From positions 1-61,782 of the forward strand of contig CAYTFZ010000006.1 of NCBI GenBank assembly GCA_964437215.1: a stretch of 61,782 bases of DNA, read 5' to 3'. A program made the position numbers and the translations under genes. The stretch comes from JAAYAN01 sp964437215 (lineage in GTDB: Bacteria > Bacteroidota > Ignavibacteria > Ignavibacteriales > Melioribacteraceae). Positions 43,220 to 52,325 of the stretch are shown piece by piece (the stretch's first letter is position 1; every line of letters starts with the position of its first letter). The notes beneath the pieces were generated by a model. The model saw only the letters and a list, made by a program, of their open reading frames with translations. It was not told where the DNA came from and ran no database searches.

Positions 43220-45533
43220 TTATTATCACACTTTTATATTTGTTGTAAAAAAAGGAAGTCAATAATAATAAAATTCCAAGCGAAACAAATACTATTGTTT
43301 TAGAAATTGTTGAAAGATGCGCAATATCGTAGAAGAAAAGTTTAATGAGTGTTGCAAAAAACAAAACTAAAGCTCCGATGCGCAGATGTTTTTTGTTTTT
43401 GAAAATTCCTATAATTATAAGCATAAGAGAACATATTCCCCATAAAATGCTTAAACCTAATTTATATGAATTTTGAGAACCGGCAAAATGCATCCAGTTC
43501 AGCAATTCGCTGCTTGCAATCCAAACAACTGCAGCAGCTGAAAGTAAATCCGTTAGAACTGATATAATATTATAAGGGAGAGTTTTTTTGAATGTAAAGT
43601 AACTAATTAGAATAAGAAAAGCTGCAATTAAAAGCGAAATGTACCTGATAATAATATTAAAAATACCGGCTTTAAAATATTCTGTTCCGTCGGAAATGTA
43701 ACTGTCGCGGAGCTGGCTTAAAAATAAAAGTCCGAATGTAAGAAAAATAATCATACCAAAAATATTAAGTCCGAAATTTATGTAGCTTGCAGTTATATTA
43801 TTTAATTTTAATTTGCAGAATATTGTAAGGCAGGCAAGAAAAACAAGGAGATAATTAATCGACCAAACATTTCCGAACAGTTGAATATCGTTATTAAAAA
43901 CAGATTTGCTAAAAGAATCGGGTTTGCTGAATGATATAATAGAATCAATTGTTTGCTGATGAAAATGGTTTTGTATTTCCAGCATTCCGCCGAAGAGAAT
44001 TGCGGCAAGAAAAAGGATTATAGATGATGTTCGTATTATTTTTGTAATATTTATTTTCCCAGTAAGCTGACCTATATTGATTTTTGATATGTAATAATTT
44101 ACCGCTGATGCTGCAATGAAAAGAACAGTAACCAAAAAATTCAAATTAAAAACAGGTATTATATAACCTTCTTTATTAAAACTGTTATACTGAAAATATC
44201 CGTTTCCCCAATCCATTAAAAGACTAATAGAAGAAATGACTATAAGCGGAACAGCCATTTTTTCGTAAAAAGTTATTTGTCTTTTTCTTCCTATCCAGAA
44301 AAGAACAACAGACTCGAAAATCCAGAAAAGCGTAACCCAATTGCCATCGAGCTGCACAGGTATTGTAATTGTGAGGAAAATAAGGACAAGCCCGGTAATC
44401 AGATAAAAAACACTTCTGTCGGCAAGTCTGTTTTTATAAATAATCATACTTATTATCAAATGAATAACCGCATTCAGCAAAGTAAAAAGTCCAAGATAAT
44501 CTTCACCAAAATACCCATCCGATATTATATTGTAGCCTATGCCGTAAAATATAAATGAATTTGCAAGGACAAGGAAAATATCCGACGTTCGAAAAATTTC
44601 TTTGATTATTATTTTATTGGTAATAAAAGCGGCATAAAAAATTCCGAAAAACAAAAAGTTAAAAATAAATGCTGTGTTGCCATAGGTGTGGAAGTTATAG
44701 CTGAATGAAAACCAAAGCGAATAAATTAACCACGTTAAAATAAAAGAAAAGAATAAAAGCGGCTTCCAGACTTTTTTGATTGATATTGCAAGAATTCCTG
44801 CATTGATAATGACAAGATAACTGAATAAAATAACAATTTTCCCGGAGTTGTCGCTTAAAAGAAAAGGTACGGCATAAGCTCCTGCAAGTCCTATAAAAGC
44901 TATAACCTGCTGATTATAATGCAATGCGGCAACAACTGTGAAAACTGTAAACATTACCATTATTATAAAAGCTGCAGCTTGCGGAAACATATCGTAAAAA
45001 CTGTAGGCAATAAATGTTACAAAATAATTTATTGCCATCGATCCGCTTAGTAAAACAGCGCTGAAGTTGTTATATTTTCCCTTTAATCGGATAGCGGTAA
45101 ATAATAAACCTAAACCAAAAGTGTATGCAAGAATGATCCTTGTTAAAGGGCTTATAAAATTATTATCAATCGCATATTTAGTCCCAATAAAAACCCCGAT
45201 TATTGTAATAATAATACCAATTTTGTTAATTAAATTTCCGCCTACAAATTCTTCGGTATTTTTCTTTTTTTCAACTTCAGATTTCGTTTCGGGTAACGAA
45301 AAAGCCTGGCCAGTTTCTTCTTTAACTAAAACTTCGGGTTCTTCATTTTGCGGTATACTGAATACATTAATATTATCATCTTTTAAATTATCCAATTTTA
45401 CAGGTTCCGAGACTTTCATCTGTGTTATTTCGGATTTCAATTTCTGAATTTCGGATTTCATCTCATCTTGCTTATGAGACATTCTTTCAATTTTATTCAG
45501 AAGTTCATCAAGCTTTTTCGGGTCAATTTCCAT
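43212..45533 (-). CDS. DUF2339 multi-spanning membrane protein
   Basis: The 773-residue protein has a coiled-coil start (KKLDELLNKIERMSHKQDEM), a variable acidic linker, then about twenty or more membrane helices. Early helices carry FVGGNLINKIGIIITIIGVF, the usual DUF2339 entry, and late helices carry LSILWGICSLMLIIIGI. I use the ATG at 45533; the GTG two codons upstream overlaps its ribosome site. It is the first gene of a two-gene unit with the DUF3999-like protein. No function is established for the family; a role in envelope assembly or transport is possible. Confidence 0.88.
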   Translation of the reverse strand: MEIDPKKLDELLNKIERMSHKQDEMKSEIQKLKSEITQMKVSEPVKLDNLKDDNINVFSIPQNEEPEVLVKEETGQAFSLPETKSEVEKKKNTEEFVGGNLINKIGIIITIIGVFIGTKYAIDNNFISPLTRIILAYTFGLGLLFTAIRLKGKYNNFSAVLLSGSMAINYFVTFIAYSFYDMFPQAAAFIIMVMFTVFTVVAALHYNQQVIAFIGLAGAYAVPFLLSDNSGKIVILFSYLVIINAGILAISIKKVWKPLLFFSFILTWLIYSLWFSFSYNFHTYGNTAFIFNFLFFGIFYAAFITNKIIIKEIFRTSDIFLVLANSFIFYGIGYNIISDGYFGEDYLGLFTLLNAVIHLIISMIIYKNRLADRSVFYLITGLVLIFLTITIPVQLDGNWVTLFWIFESVVLFWIGRKRQITFYEKMAVPLIVISSISLLMDWGNGYFQYNSFNKEGYIIPVFNLNFLVTVLFIAASAVNYYISKINIGQLTGKINITKIIRTSSIILFLAAILFGGMLEIQNHFHQQTIDSIISFSKPDSFSKSVFNNDIQLFGNVWSINYLLVFLACLTIFCKLKLNNITASYINFGLNIFGMIIFLTFGLLFLSQLRDSYISDGTEYFKAGIFNIIIRYISLLIAAFLILISYFTFKKTLPYNIISVLTDLLSAAAVVWIASSELLNWMHFAGSQNSYKLGLSILWGICSLMLIIIGIFKNKKHLRIGALVLFFATLIKLFFYDIAHLSTISKTIVFVSLGILLLLTSFFYNKYKSVIINE

Positions 45534-45693
45534 AGTCACCTAATAAAAGTAAAATGAATTTTAAAATTAAAAATATAAGGTCGAATTTATAGAAAAAATT
45601 ATTGAATAAAAACAATGCAGCAACAGGGTTATTTGAAAAAAATACTTTATATTCTATTTAGATTAAAATAAAAACTATGCAGGAGTAAAAGTT

Positions 45694-46683
45694 ATGAAAG
45701 TTTTATTTATCGGCGGAACAGGAAATATAAGTACATCTGTAAGCAGACTATGTATAAGTAAAGGTATTGATTTGTATTTACTGAACAGAGGAATTACGAA
45801 AAAAAAGATTGAAGGAGCAAAATACATTAATTGCGATATTAATGATTTTAACAATGCATCCGAATTACTAAAAAATCATAAATGGGATTCTGTTGTTAAT
45901 TGGATAGCATTTACAGAAAATGAAGTACTGCGGGATTTCAAATTATTTCATAAAAGTACAAAGCAATATATTTTTATAAGTTCAGCATCATGTTATCAAA
46001 AACCTCCTGTATTTCCTATGATAACCGAATCGACACCGCTTTGCAACCCTTTTTGGGAATATTCAAGAAACAAAATTGCCTGCGAAGAAAGATTGAATGA
46101 AAAATACAGAGAAACTGGATTCCCTATAACAATTGTACGTCCTTCGCATACCTACGACACTGCAATTCCTGTTGCTATAGGCGGATGGACTGATTATACG
46201 ATAATAGATAGAATAAAAAAGGGCAAAAAGGTAATTATTCATGGCGACGGAACTTCTTTATGGACACTTACCCATTCAAAGGATTTTGCAAAGGGTTTTG
46301 TCGGTTTAATTGGCAACGAACAATCAATCGGTCATGCTTTTCACATTACATCCGATGAATTGTTGAATTGGAATCAAATTTATAAAATTATTGCCGACAC
46401 AGTGGAATGTGAATTAAATTATCTGCATATTTCGTCCGAGCTTATTTGTAATTTAGAACCATCTCTTACTGGTCCTCTTTTAGGGGATAAGTCAGCAAGT
46501 GTTCTTTTTGATAATTCGAAGATTAAAAGGTTTGTTCCTGAGTTTTGTGCATCAATTCCATTCAGAGATGGTATTAGGGAAACAATATCGTGGTTTGAAT
46601 CTGAAAAAGAAAGAATGACCATAATAGAAGATATTAACCAGATGATGGACAGAATAATTCAAACTTACGAAAAATGTTTTTAA
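45694..46683 (+). CDS. NAD-dependent epimerase/dehydratase (extended SDR)
   Basis: The 329-residue protein starts with the dinucleotide motif MKVLFIGGTGNISTSVSRLC and has the active-site region FISSASCYQKPP with the catalytic-type Tyr and Lys in EYSRNKIACEE, plus RPSHTYD. Extended SDRs act on nucleotide sugars or modify RNA or metabolites; homologous domains occur in plant chloroplast RNA-binding proteins. The substrate cannot be told. The ATG has a GGAG ribosome site. It is divergent from the DUF2339 gene and is followed by a hairpin with a T-rich tail. Confidence 0.88.
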   Translation: MKVLFIGGTGNISTSVSRLCISKGIDLYLLNRGITKKKIEGAKYINCDINDFNNASELLKNHKWDSVVNWIAFTENEVLRDFKLFHKSTKQYIFISSASCYQKPPVFPMITESTPLCNPFWEYSRNKIACEERLNEKYRETGFPITIVRPSHTYDTAIPVAIGGWTDYTIIDRIKKGKKVIIHGDGTSLWTLTHSKDFAKGFVGLIGNEQSIGHAFHITSDELLNWNQIYKIIADTVECELNYLHISSELICNLEPSLTGPLLGDKSASVLFDNSKIKRFVPEFCASIPFRDGIRETISWFESEKERMTIIEDINQMMDRIIQTYEKCF

Positions 46684-46999
46684 TATAAATTTACCCACCA
46701 AATGACCGGCTGCTTCCTCCGCCCAACGTTCCAGCAGCCGGTTTCTTTTAATAAAATAACTTACAACTTAAAATTCAGATGTGTTTATTGCGAATACTGA
46801 TTTTCTAATTACTTTTAGAAAAGTTAAATTTAAAGACTTGCAAAAATTATTTAAAAATGTTTTTATGGATAACAAAACTTGTTTTAACAAATTAATTTGT
46901 TAAATATTTCGTATCCGAATTAAGTTTATTTATAAATAACTTCGTTAATGTTCTAACAGATATTATTTTTAGTCTGATGATTTATTTGAATTGAGCAAT
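46684..46999. other. 316-base intergenic region before the FecI-type sigma gene
   Basis: The region holds the hairpin at 46705-46742 and otherwise AT-rich DNA with no convincing ORF. The promoter of the sigma/anti-sigma operon must lie here; I cannot name its boxes with confidence. Confidence 0.6.
46705..46749 (+). terminator. 10-bp hairpin with C-rich loop after the epimerase gene
   Basis: ACCGGCTGCT (46705-46714) and AGCAGCCGGT (46733-46742) form a perfect stem with an 18-base loop rich in C (TCCTCCGCCCAACGTTCC), followed by TTTCTTTT. It is a plausible terminator 21 bases after the stop; the large C-rich loop is unusual for one. Confidence 0.65.
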
Positions 47000-47542
47000 A
47001 TGAAAGAAAAACCTGAAACAGATGCAGGGATTAATGATGGCGAAATTATTCGTAAAATAAAGAATAATGATACCGAAGCATTCAGGCAGCTGTATTTTAG
47101 ATATTATAAAATGATGATAGGTTTTGCATGGAACCGGACAGGTTCTACAGACACGGCAAAAGAACATGTACAGGAATTATTTTGCAGAATTTGGATAAAA
47201 AGAAGCAATCTTGATCCTGAGAAGCCGATAAAACCATATCTATATAAAGCATTGAATAATATAATAATTAATAGCAACAGGTTATCTTTTAATAAACTTC
47301 AGTCACTCGATAATGCTGGAAATGAAAGATTTTCGGGTAAAAAGGAAGATCAAGATTTGAGGATTGATGTTTACGATGCGGTTAATAAGCTCCCCGAAAA
47401 AATAAAAAAAGTTTTTTTAATGAGCCGACTTGATAAATTCAGTTATCAGGAAATTGCCGACATCGAAGAAGTATCAATAAAAACTATCGAAAAAAGAATG
47501 TCCAAGGCATTGGTTATTCTGCGTAAAATATTGTTAAAATAA
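47000..47542 (+). CDS. ECF sigma factor, FecI-like
   Basis: The 180-residue sigma factor has region 2 (FRQLYFRYYKMMIGFAWNRT and EHVQELFCRIWIKRSNL) and region 4 (LPEKIKKVFLMSRLDKFSYQ, then a helix-turn-helix VSIKTIEKRMSKALVILR). This matches Bacteroidota FecI-type factors. I use the ATG at 47000; the TTG at 46991 would add three residues. It heads an operon with a FecR-type anti-sigma and two TonB-C-domain proteins. It would direct transcription when the anti-sigma receives an envelope signal. Confidence 0.93.
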   Translation: MKEKPETDAGINDGEIIRKIKNNDTEAFRQLYFRYYKMMIGFAWNRTGSTDTAKEHVQELFCRIWIKRSNLDPEKPIKPYLYKALNNIIINSNRLSFNKLQSLDNAGNERFSGKKEDQDLRIDVYDAVNKLPEKIKKVFLMSRLDKFSYQEIADIEEVSIKTIEKRMSKALVILRKILLK

Positions 47543-47555
47543 TAAGGAGGGTTTT

Positions 47556-48623
47556 TTGCTTAGTAAATGTATTATAAGCAAGAGACATGGAAAAGTAATG
47601 TTGTTTTTTAGAAAAAAATATCGGGATTTATGCATTAAAGTTTTATCAGGGAATGAAAATCCTGATGAAAGGAAAAAGTTTGAAGAATGGTTGAAATGTT
47701 CAGAGGAGAATAAGGCACTATTCGAAAAACTTTCGCAAGCATGGAATATCCCAGCCGATGCATATCCAGCTGATTTTCCGGATGTCGAGAATGAATGGAA
47801 AATATTATATAACCGGCTTGATCTTGATAATATTGATAAACAACTTTATAAAGTTAAGAAGGTTCCCGGTGAGACCAAATTGCTGTCTTCAAAAACATTG
47901 CGTCCGGTTCTCACCGGTGTTTTTTCTTTAGCTATTGTTGTTTTAGTGTTGCTGTTTTATTCCGAAAACAACCAAACTGAAGAATGGAAAGAAATTGCCT
48001 CTTCGGATAAGGAGGTTGTTAAAGTCCAATTATCAGAAGGTTCAACTATTATTCTTAATAAAAAAAGCAAAGTTAAATTCCCTGCCGAATTTGATGAAAA
48101 CAAAAGAGAAATTAAACTTTTCGGCGAAGCATTCTTTTCTGTAAAAAAGGACAAAAAACGTCCGTTTGTTGTCTTTACTTCAAATGCAAAAACAACTGTT
48201 CTTGGAACAAAATTTAATGTTAATGCGCTCGAAGAAAAAACGGAAGTAATTGTTAAAGAAGGTCTTGTTAATCTTTCTCCTCTTTCGGAAAAAAGCAAAG
48301 GTATTAACATCAAAGAAAATGAAATCAGCATAATTACAAAAGATAACAAAATAAGTCTGCCCGGAAAAATAAACGCTGATTATCGGCTTGGCTGGGTAGA
48401 AGGCAAACTGATTTTTGATAATACTACCTTGGCAAATGCTATTCCGCAGATTGAAAAGTTTTACGGAGTTAAGATATCAGCTGACCAAGGCGAATATTTG
48501 AATGCAGGATTTACCGGAACTTTTAAAAAACAGAAAATTGATGATGTTTTAAATATAATTTGTCTTGCTTACGGGTTAAATTATATAAAAGAAGGAGATT
48601 CATATAAAATAACAGTAAAGTAA
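47556..48623 (+). CDS. FecR-type anti-sigma factor
   Basis: The 355-residue protein has a cytosolic sigma-binding start (RKKYRDLCIKVLSGNENPDE and FEEWLKCSEENKALFEKLSQ), one membrane helix (about 119-136), a FecR domain (about 150-245, with KTTVLGTKFNVNAL), and a C-terminal DUF4974 domain (about 280-355, LANAIPQIEKFYGVKISAD). The TTG start is set by a strong AGGAGG six bases upstream. It lies 13 bases after the sigma gene. FecR proteins normally receive a signal from the N-terminal domain of a TonB-dependent receptor, but no such receptor follows here. Confidence 0.93.
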   Translation: MLSKCIISKRHGKVMLFFRKKYRDLCIKVLSGNENPDERKKFEEWLKCSEENKALFEKLSQAWNIPADAYPADFPDVENEWKILYNRLDLDNIDKQLYKVKKVPGETKLLSSKTLRPVLTGVFSLAIVVLVLLFYSENNQTEEWKEIASSDKEVVKVQLSEGSTIILNKKSKVKFPAEFDENKREIKLFGEAFFSVKKDKKRPFVVFTSNAKTTVLGTKFNVNALEEKTEVIVKEGLVNLSPLSEKSKGINIKENEISIITKDNKISLPGKINADYRLGWVEGKLIFDNTTLANAIPQIEKFYGVKISADQGEYLNAGFTGTFKKQKIDDVLNIICLAYGLNYIKEGDSYKITVK

Positions 48624-48677
48624 GACTTAGGAGCTTGAGTAATATATAAATCTTAACATTTAAACTGGAGGTTTAAA

Positions 48678-49496
48678 ATGAAACGATTTGTTAAAATGCT
48701 CCTTTTGCTTGTAGCGTTCTTAATTTATTCTTGTTCCACTATACCGGATAATTCTTTAAGCAAAGAAAACTATATTCTTCCGGTACTAATTGAAAAACCA
48801 GAGATGTATTATCCTCCTACAGCAGAGGAAGGTAAATATTCGGGCAGAGTTAAAGTTCTGCTTATAATTTCGAGCAGCGGGAAAGTGGAATCATCGACAG
48901 TTCAGAAATCATCAGGTTTTCCAGAGCTGGACTCAGCAGCAATCAACCATACAAAGCAATTTGTTTTTATACCGGGAAAGATTGATAACAGACCGGTATA
49001 TTCCAGAATTGCTTTCGATGTAGTTTTTAATTATCAGAACTTATCGGTTTATGCAAGAAATTATGCTGAAGATATTGAGAATCTTTATAATTCGCTTGTA
49101 AATGCCGATAGTATTGAAAAAATTGCACTAATAAAGCGTGTTCTAAATGAACACAACAAATTTATTGAAAAAATGAAGGATCCTCAAAATTTTAATCTTT
49201 ACATAAGCGCTGTTTTGCTGCCGGAGATTAAAAATGAATGGAGTGATGAATGGAATTCGTGGCCGCTTACTTTCCTTTTGTACTACGATTTTCTGAAACG
49301 TTTTGATGTAGAAAAAGGAAATGAAGAATTTAAATCACAGATGTTCAAACTACTGGAAAATGACATAAAATATATAAACAAAACTGTTATAACCGAGCTG
49401 CCCGAAATGATTAAAAAGCGGAGACTTCTTGAAAAAATTAAAATTTTTGTCACTCAGGAATACTCAGTTGAAAAAGTAAATGACCTGGGTTTATAA
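48678..49496 (+). CDS. lipoprotein with TonB C-terminal domain
   Basis: A lipoprotein signal ends at LIYSC (C19). Residues about 35-122 form a TonB-C-like domain (YSGRVKVLLIISSSGKVESS, SSGFPELDSAAINHTKQFVF, PGKIDNRPVYSRI), and the last 150 residues are helical with no family I recognise. A GGAGG ribosome site precedes the ATG. True TonB is anchored by an N-terminal membrane helix; a lipid-anchored TonB-C domain would sit at a membrane and cannot couple to ExbBD in the usual way. It is third in the FecI/FecR operon and overlaps the next gene. Confidence 0.85.
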   Translation: MKRFVKMLLLLVAFLIYSCSTIPDNSLSKENYILPVLIEKPEMYYPPTAEEGKYSGRVKVLLIISSSGKVESSTVQKSSGFPELDSAAINHTKQFVFIPGKIDNRPVYSRIAFDVVFNYQNLSVYARNYAEDIENLYNSLVNADSIEKIALIKRVLNEHNKFIEKMKDPQNFNLYISAVLLPEIKNEWSDEWNSWPLTFLLYYDFLKRFDVEKGNEEFKSQMFKLLENDIKYINKTVITELPEMIKKRRLLEKIKIFVTQEYSVEKVNDLGL

Positions 49497-50175
49497 TATG
49501 TTGAGCAAAATTATTGGCTTTTGCCTGAAATATGTAAGTTTGATCCTTTTGTTAGAACTCTTCTCTCCGATAATATCCCAAATAAGGGTATTAGAAGGGG
49601 GAAGAGTTTTTTTTAAATATACAAATCAGCCCCTCAATATTATTATTGAAGATTTAAGGGAAAAAACAGGCAAAAATTTTGTTTATAAAAATGATTTATT
49701 AAAAAACAAGAATTTAACGTGTAAAATTGATAGTGAGTTAATAAAGGATTCTTTTTCGAAATTTCTTAAAGGTTTTGAATTATCAATTAAAGAAGTTACC
49801 GAAAGTACCTTTGTTGTTGTTAAAGATGAACTAAAACAGGAAAATATAAGCAAGTATGAAATAAAACCAAAAAAATTTATTCCGGATGAAGTATATAATT
49901 ATATTAGTCCAGTACTTATTAACCGTAACAGTGTTTTGTATCCTCAAACTGCATTAAATGCAAAAATACAGGGCGAAGTGAAAATTCTTGCTTTTGTTAC
50001 CCAAAGCGGAAAAGTTTCAAAGGTCAGACTCAGCAAATCTTCCGGCTATGCTATTTTAGATAATGCCACAATGGATTTTGTTAAAAATAAAGAATTCCTT
50101 CCTGCATATGCAAACGGAAAACCGGTTAGCGTTTGGACATCACTCACTTTTAAATATAATCTGAAAACTGAATAG
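49480..50175 (+). CDS. STN domain fused to TonB C-terminal domain
   Basis: The 231-residue protein has an N-terminal hydrophobic segment (about 12-34, probable signal or anchor) and an STN (secretin/TonB N-terminus) domain at about 42-118 (FKYTNQPLNIIIEDLREKTG, FVYKNDLLKNKNLTCKID). A TonB-C-like domain follows at about 145-231 (YPQTALNAKIQGEVKILAFV, SSGYAILDNATMDF). STN domains normally sit on receptors and signal to FecR; TonB-C normally sits on TonB. The start overlaps the previous stop; an ATG at 49498 is the alternative. It closes the operon and could be the signal-input partner for the FecR protein, which is inference. Confidence 0.85.
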   Translation: MTWVYNMLSKIIGFCLKYVSLILLLELFSPIISQIRVLEGGRVFFKYTNQPLNIIIEDLREKTGKNFVYKNDLLKNKNLTCKIDSELIKDSFSKFLKGFELSIKEVTESTFVVVKDELKQENISKYEIKPKKFIPDEVYNYISPVLINRNSVLYPQTALNAKIQGEVKILAFVTQSGKVSKVRLSKSSGYAILDNATMDFVKNKEFLPAYANGKPVSVWTSLTFKYNLKTE

Positions 50176-50195
50176 ATTATATATTCAGTTCTTTA
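50166..50195. terminator. bidirectional hairpin between convergent genes
   Basis: AACTGAATA (50166-50174) and TATTCAGTT (50182-50190) form a perfect 9-base-pair stem that overlaps the stop codon of the STN-TonB gene and is followed by CTTTATTT. It lies between that gene and the convergent GH26 gene. Confidence 0.6.
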
Positions 50196-51248
50196 TTTAA
50201 TTATCGGGTAAATAATTCTCGGATTTTTTTGTTCAACCCAGGGAAGTTTATCTAAAGTTAAAACATTATCACAATTATATGTGTTACGTATGGATTTAGC
50301 TTCATCTCCGGTCTGTTTCGAATCTCCCCAAACCATAAACCACGACCATTTTGGCTGTTCTTCTAAAACCAGTTCGGATGGGACAATTCCAACTTCACCC
50401 ATAGCAACTGGTTTGTTTTTTGCAAGTTTAAGCAAACTGTTATAATCTGCTATATCAAAATTATTATGATAAATATCTGTTGCAAGTATGTCTACAACAT
50501 CATCTCCGGGATAATAAGTTTCGTAAGAATCTACTGTAAATCTTTCTTCGTTACAATTATAAACCCATATCAAATTGTTAAGCCCATGAAAATTAACAAG
50601 TCTGTCGTATAACATTCTGTATAGTTTTTTATAACCGTTTTCGCCTTTTTTCTTTCCCCACCAAAACCAGCCGCCATTCATTTCGTGATATGGTCTCCAA
50701 ATAACCGGTACGCCAGCAAATTTTAATTGTTTCAGGTACCAGGCAATAACATCTACCTGCGATTTCCATCTTTCATTAATTAATGTTCCGGGTGTAATAA
50801 GGTCATTCCATTCTTCATCAGTAATATCTCCTTGAACGGATTCTGTAAATTCAACAGGTTCATCTTCTGTAGGGCGTACAGCATGCCACATTAAAGTAAT
50901 AACAAAACCTTCGTAATATCTGCGTATTGCTTCGTCAACAATATTTTGCCTGTAGTTTATTCCGTCCCAGGTTCCGGGTGCGCTGAAACCAAAATCTTGC
51001 CCGAATAATGCAGGAAAGCGTTTGGTAATTCTGTTTATTACTGCCAGACGTGTTGATCCGACAAGAGGATTGCAATGCTGCCCCGTTAAAGTATATTTAC
51101 CGGAATTATCTTTTAAAAAATTAAAAAGCCTTTCAGCTTCGGGTGAAGGATTTAGCGTTACAAGCTTCAAAGTATCATTCTCCTGTGAAAAGATTTCAAG
51201 TGATAAAAAAAATAATAAAATAAATATATAAAACGATCTCATCAGCAT
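50193..51248 (-). CDS. glycoside hydrolase family 26 (probable endo-beta-mannanase), secreted
   Basis: The 351-residue protein has a signal peptide (about 1-22, ending at SLEIFSQEN) and a GH26 TIM barrel. The acid/base Glu is E189 in VIWRPYHEMNGGWFWWG and the nucleophile Glu is E285 in VAMGEVGIVP; TGQHCNP and FVITLMWHAVRP are further family marks. GH26 enzymes cleave beta-1,4-mannan internally, and some act on related glucans or xylan. No carbohydrate-binding module is present. It stands alone, with no SusCD-like pair in view. With XylAB in the same window it fits a plant-polysaccharide lifestyle. Confidence 0.93.
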   Translation of the reverse strand: MLMRSFYIFILLFFLSLEIFSQENDTLKLVTLNPSPEAERLFNFLKDNSGKYTLTGQHCNPLVGSTRLAVINRITKRFPALFGQDFGFSAPGTWDGINYRQNIVDEAIRRYYEGFVITLMWHAVRPTEDEPVEFTESVQGDITDEEWNDLITPGTLINERWKSQVDVIAWYLKQLKFAGVPVIWRPYHEMNGGWFWWGKKKGENGYKKLYRMLYDRLVNFHGLNNLIWVYNCNEERFTVDSYETYYPGDDVVDILATDIYHNNFDIADYNSLLKLAKNKPVAMGEVGIVPSELVLEEQPKWSWFMVWGDSKQTGDEAKSIRNTYNCDNVLTLDKLPWVEQKNPRIIYPIIK

Positions 51249-51282
51249 ACCAAAATTCCTTTGTTAAAAAATTATCGAAAAA

Positions 51283-52260
51283 TCAGCCGATTTTTTTTTC
51301 ATACTTTTTAACTGCTTTTCTTAATCTATCCATAATAGCTCTTCCCAAACCTTGTTCGTCTACTTTTTCGGCAAAAATAACTTCAATTCCTTCATTTTCG
51401 AATTCGTGAAGAAATGAAAATAAATTCGCTGCAGCTTCAATAAAATCTCCTTTTTCCGAAAGAATTTTTATGGACGAAAAATTGAATTTGAAATCTGTTT
51501 TACTAAATAGAAGAGCGCCGGTTTTTTTATTTTCAAATTCATTCGGATTAGTCTCATCTAAGAAATAAATCGGTACCGAAGGAGCATAATGAAAAGGGAG
51601 CATTCCGGGGGCAGTAATTTTTTTTGCTTTTGTTTTAACCAGCAATTTCCCAGTTACTTTTTCAATATCTTCTGCCGGAAGACCTCCGGGACGAAGAAGA
51701 AAAACCTCGCCATTTTCAAAAGAGATAATTGTAGATTCTACGCCAACCCTGCTTTTACCGCCGTCAAGAATAATGTCAATTTTTTCGCCAAGCTGCTTAG
51801 CAACGTGTTTTGCTGTTGTAGGACTCAACTTTGTAAAAACATTTGCACTCGGTGCTGCAATCGGAGTTTCGGATGCTCTTATAAGTTCGGCTGCTACTTT
51901 ATGGTCGGGCATGCGGACTGCAACAGTCGTGTTCCCGGCAGTAACAATGTCCGGAACAATATCTTTTTTGGGAAGAACCAATGTTAATGGTCCCGGCCAA
52001 AATTTATCTATTACTTTATAGATAAGTTCGGAGTTTATCAAGCATATTTTTTCTAAATCTTCTTTATCGGCAATATGAAGAATTAAGGGATTGAATGACG
52101 GACGATTTTTTGCATCGAAAATTTTTGCAGCGGCTGCAGAAGAAAGTCCGTCGGCGCCAAGTCCGTAAACTGTTTCAGTTGGAAAGGCAACCAATCCGCC
52201 GTTTTTAATTATTTGGGCAGCTTTTAATATATTTTTACTGTCTGCTGTTAATAATTCCAT
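51283..52260 (-). CDS. threonylcarbamoyl-AMP synthase, Sua5 type
   Basis: The enzyme makes threonylcarbamoyl-AMP from threonine, bicarbonate and ATP for the t6A37 modification of tRNA. The YrdC domain (residues 1-200) has FPTETVYGLGADG and the conserved basic motif KNRPSFNPLILH (K51, R53), and a C-terminal Sua5 domain (about 215-325) begins after the linker KKITAPGMLPFHYAP. The 325-residue length is normal for Sua5 rather than the short TsaC. It is divergent from the inositol-phosphatase-like gene with 65 bases between starts. Confidence 0.95.
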   Translation of the reverse strand: MELLTADSKNILKAAQIIKNGGLVAFPTETVYGLGADGLSSAAAAKIFDAKNRPSFNPLILHIADKEDLEKICLINSELIYKVIDKFWPGPLTLVLPKKDIVPDIVTAGNTTVAVRMPDHKVAAELIRASETPIAAPSANVFTKLSPTTAKHVAKQLGEKIDIILDGGKSRVGVESTIISFENGEVFLLRPGGLPAEDIEKVTGKLLVKTKAKKITAPGMLPFHYAPSVPIYFLDETNPNEFENKKTGALLFSKTDFKFNFSSIKILSEKGDFIEAAANLFSFLHEFENEGIEVIFAEKVDEQGLGRAIMDRLRKAVKKYEKKIG

Positions 52261-52325
52261 AATATCTGTAATTTTAGTTATGAAATATAAGCAAGTTTGA
52301 AAATATAAAAGATACCGGAGTAAAA

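Noticed and set aside
47957..48349. 130-codon minus-strand frame opposite the FecR gene
   Set aside because: Antisense shadow of the anti-sigma gene with repetitive Ser/Leu/Phe sequence and no ribosome site.
51589..51987. 132-codon plus-strand frame opposite Sua5
   Set aside because: It is Cys/Asn/Phe-rich antisense sequence of a well-defined gene on the minus strand.
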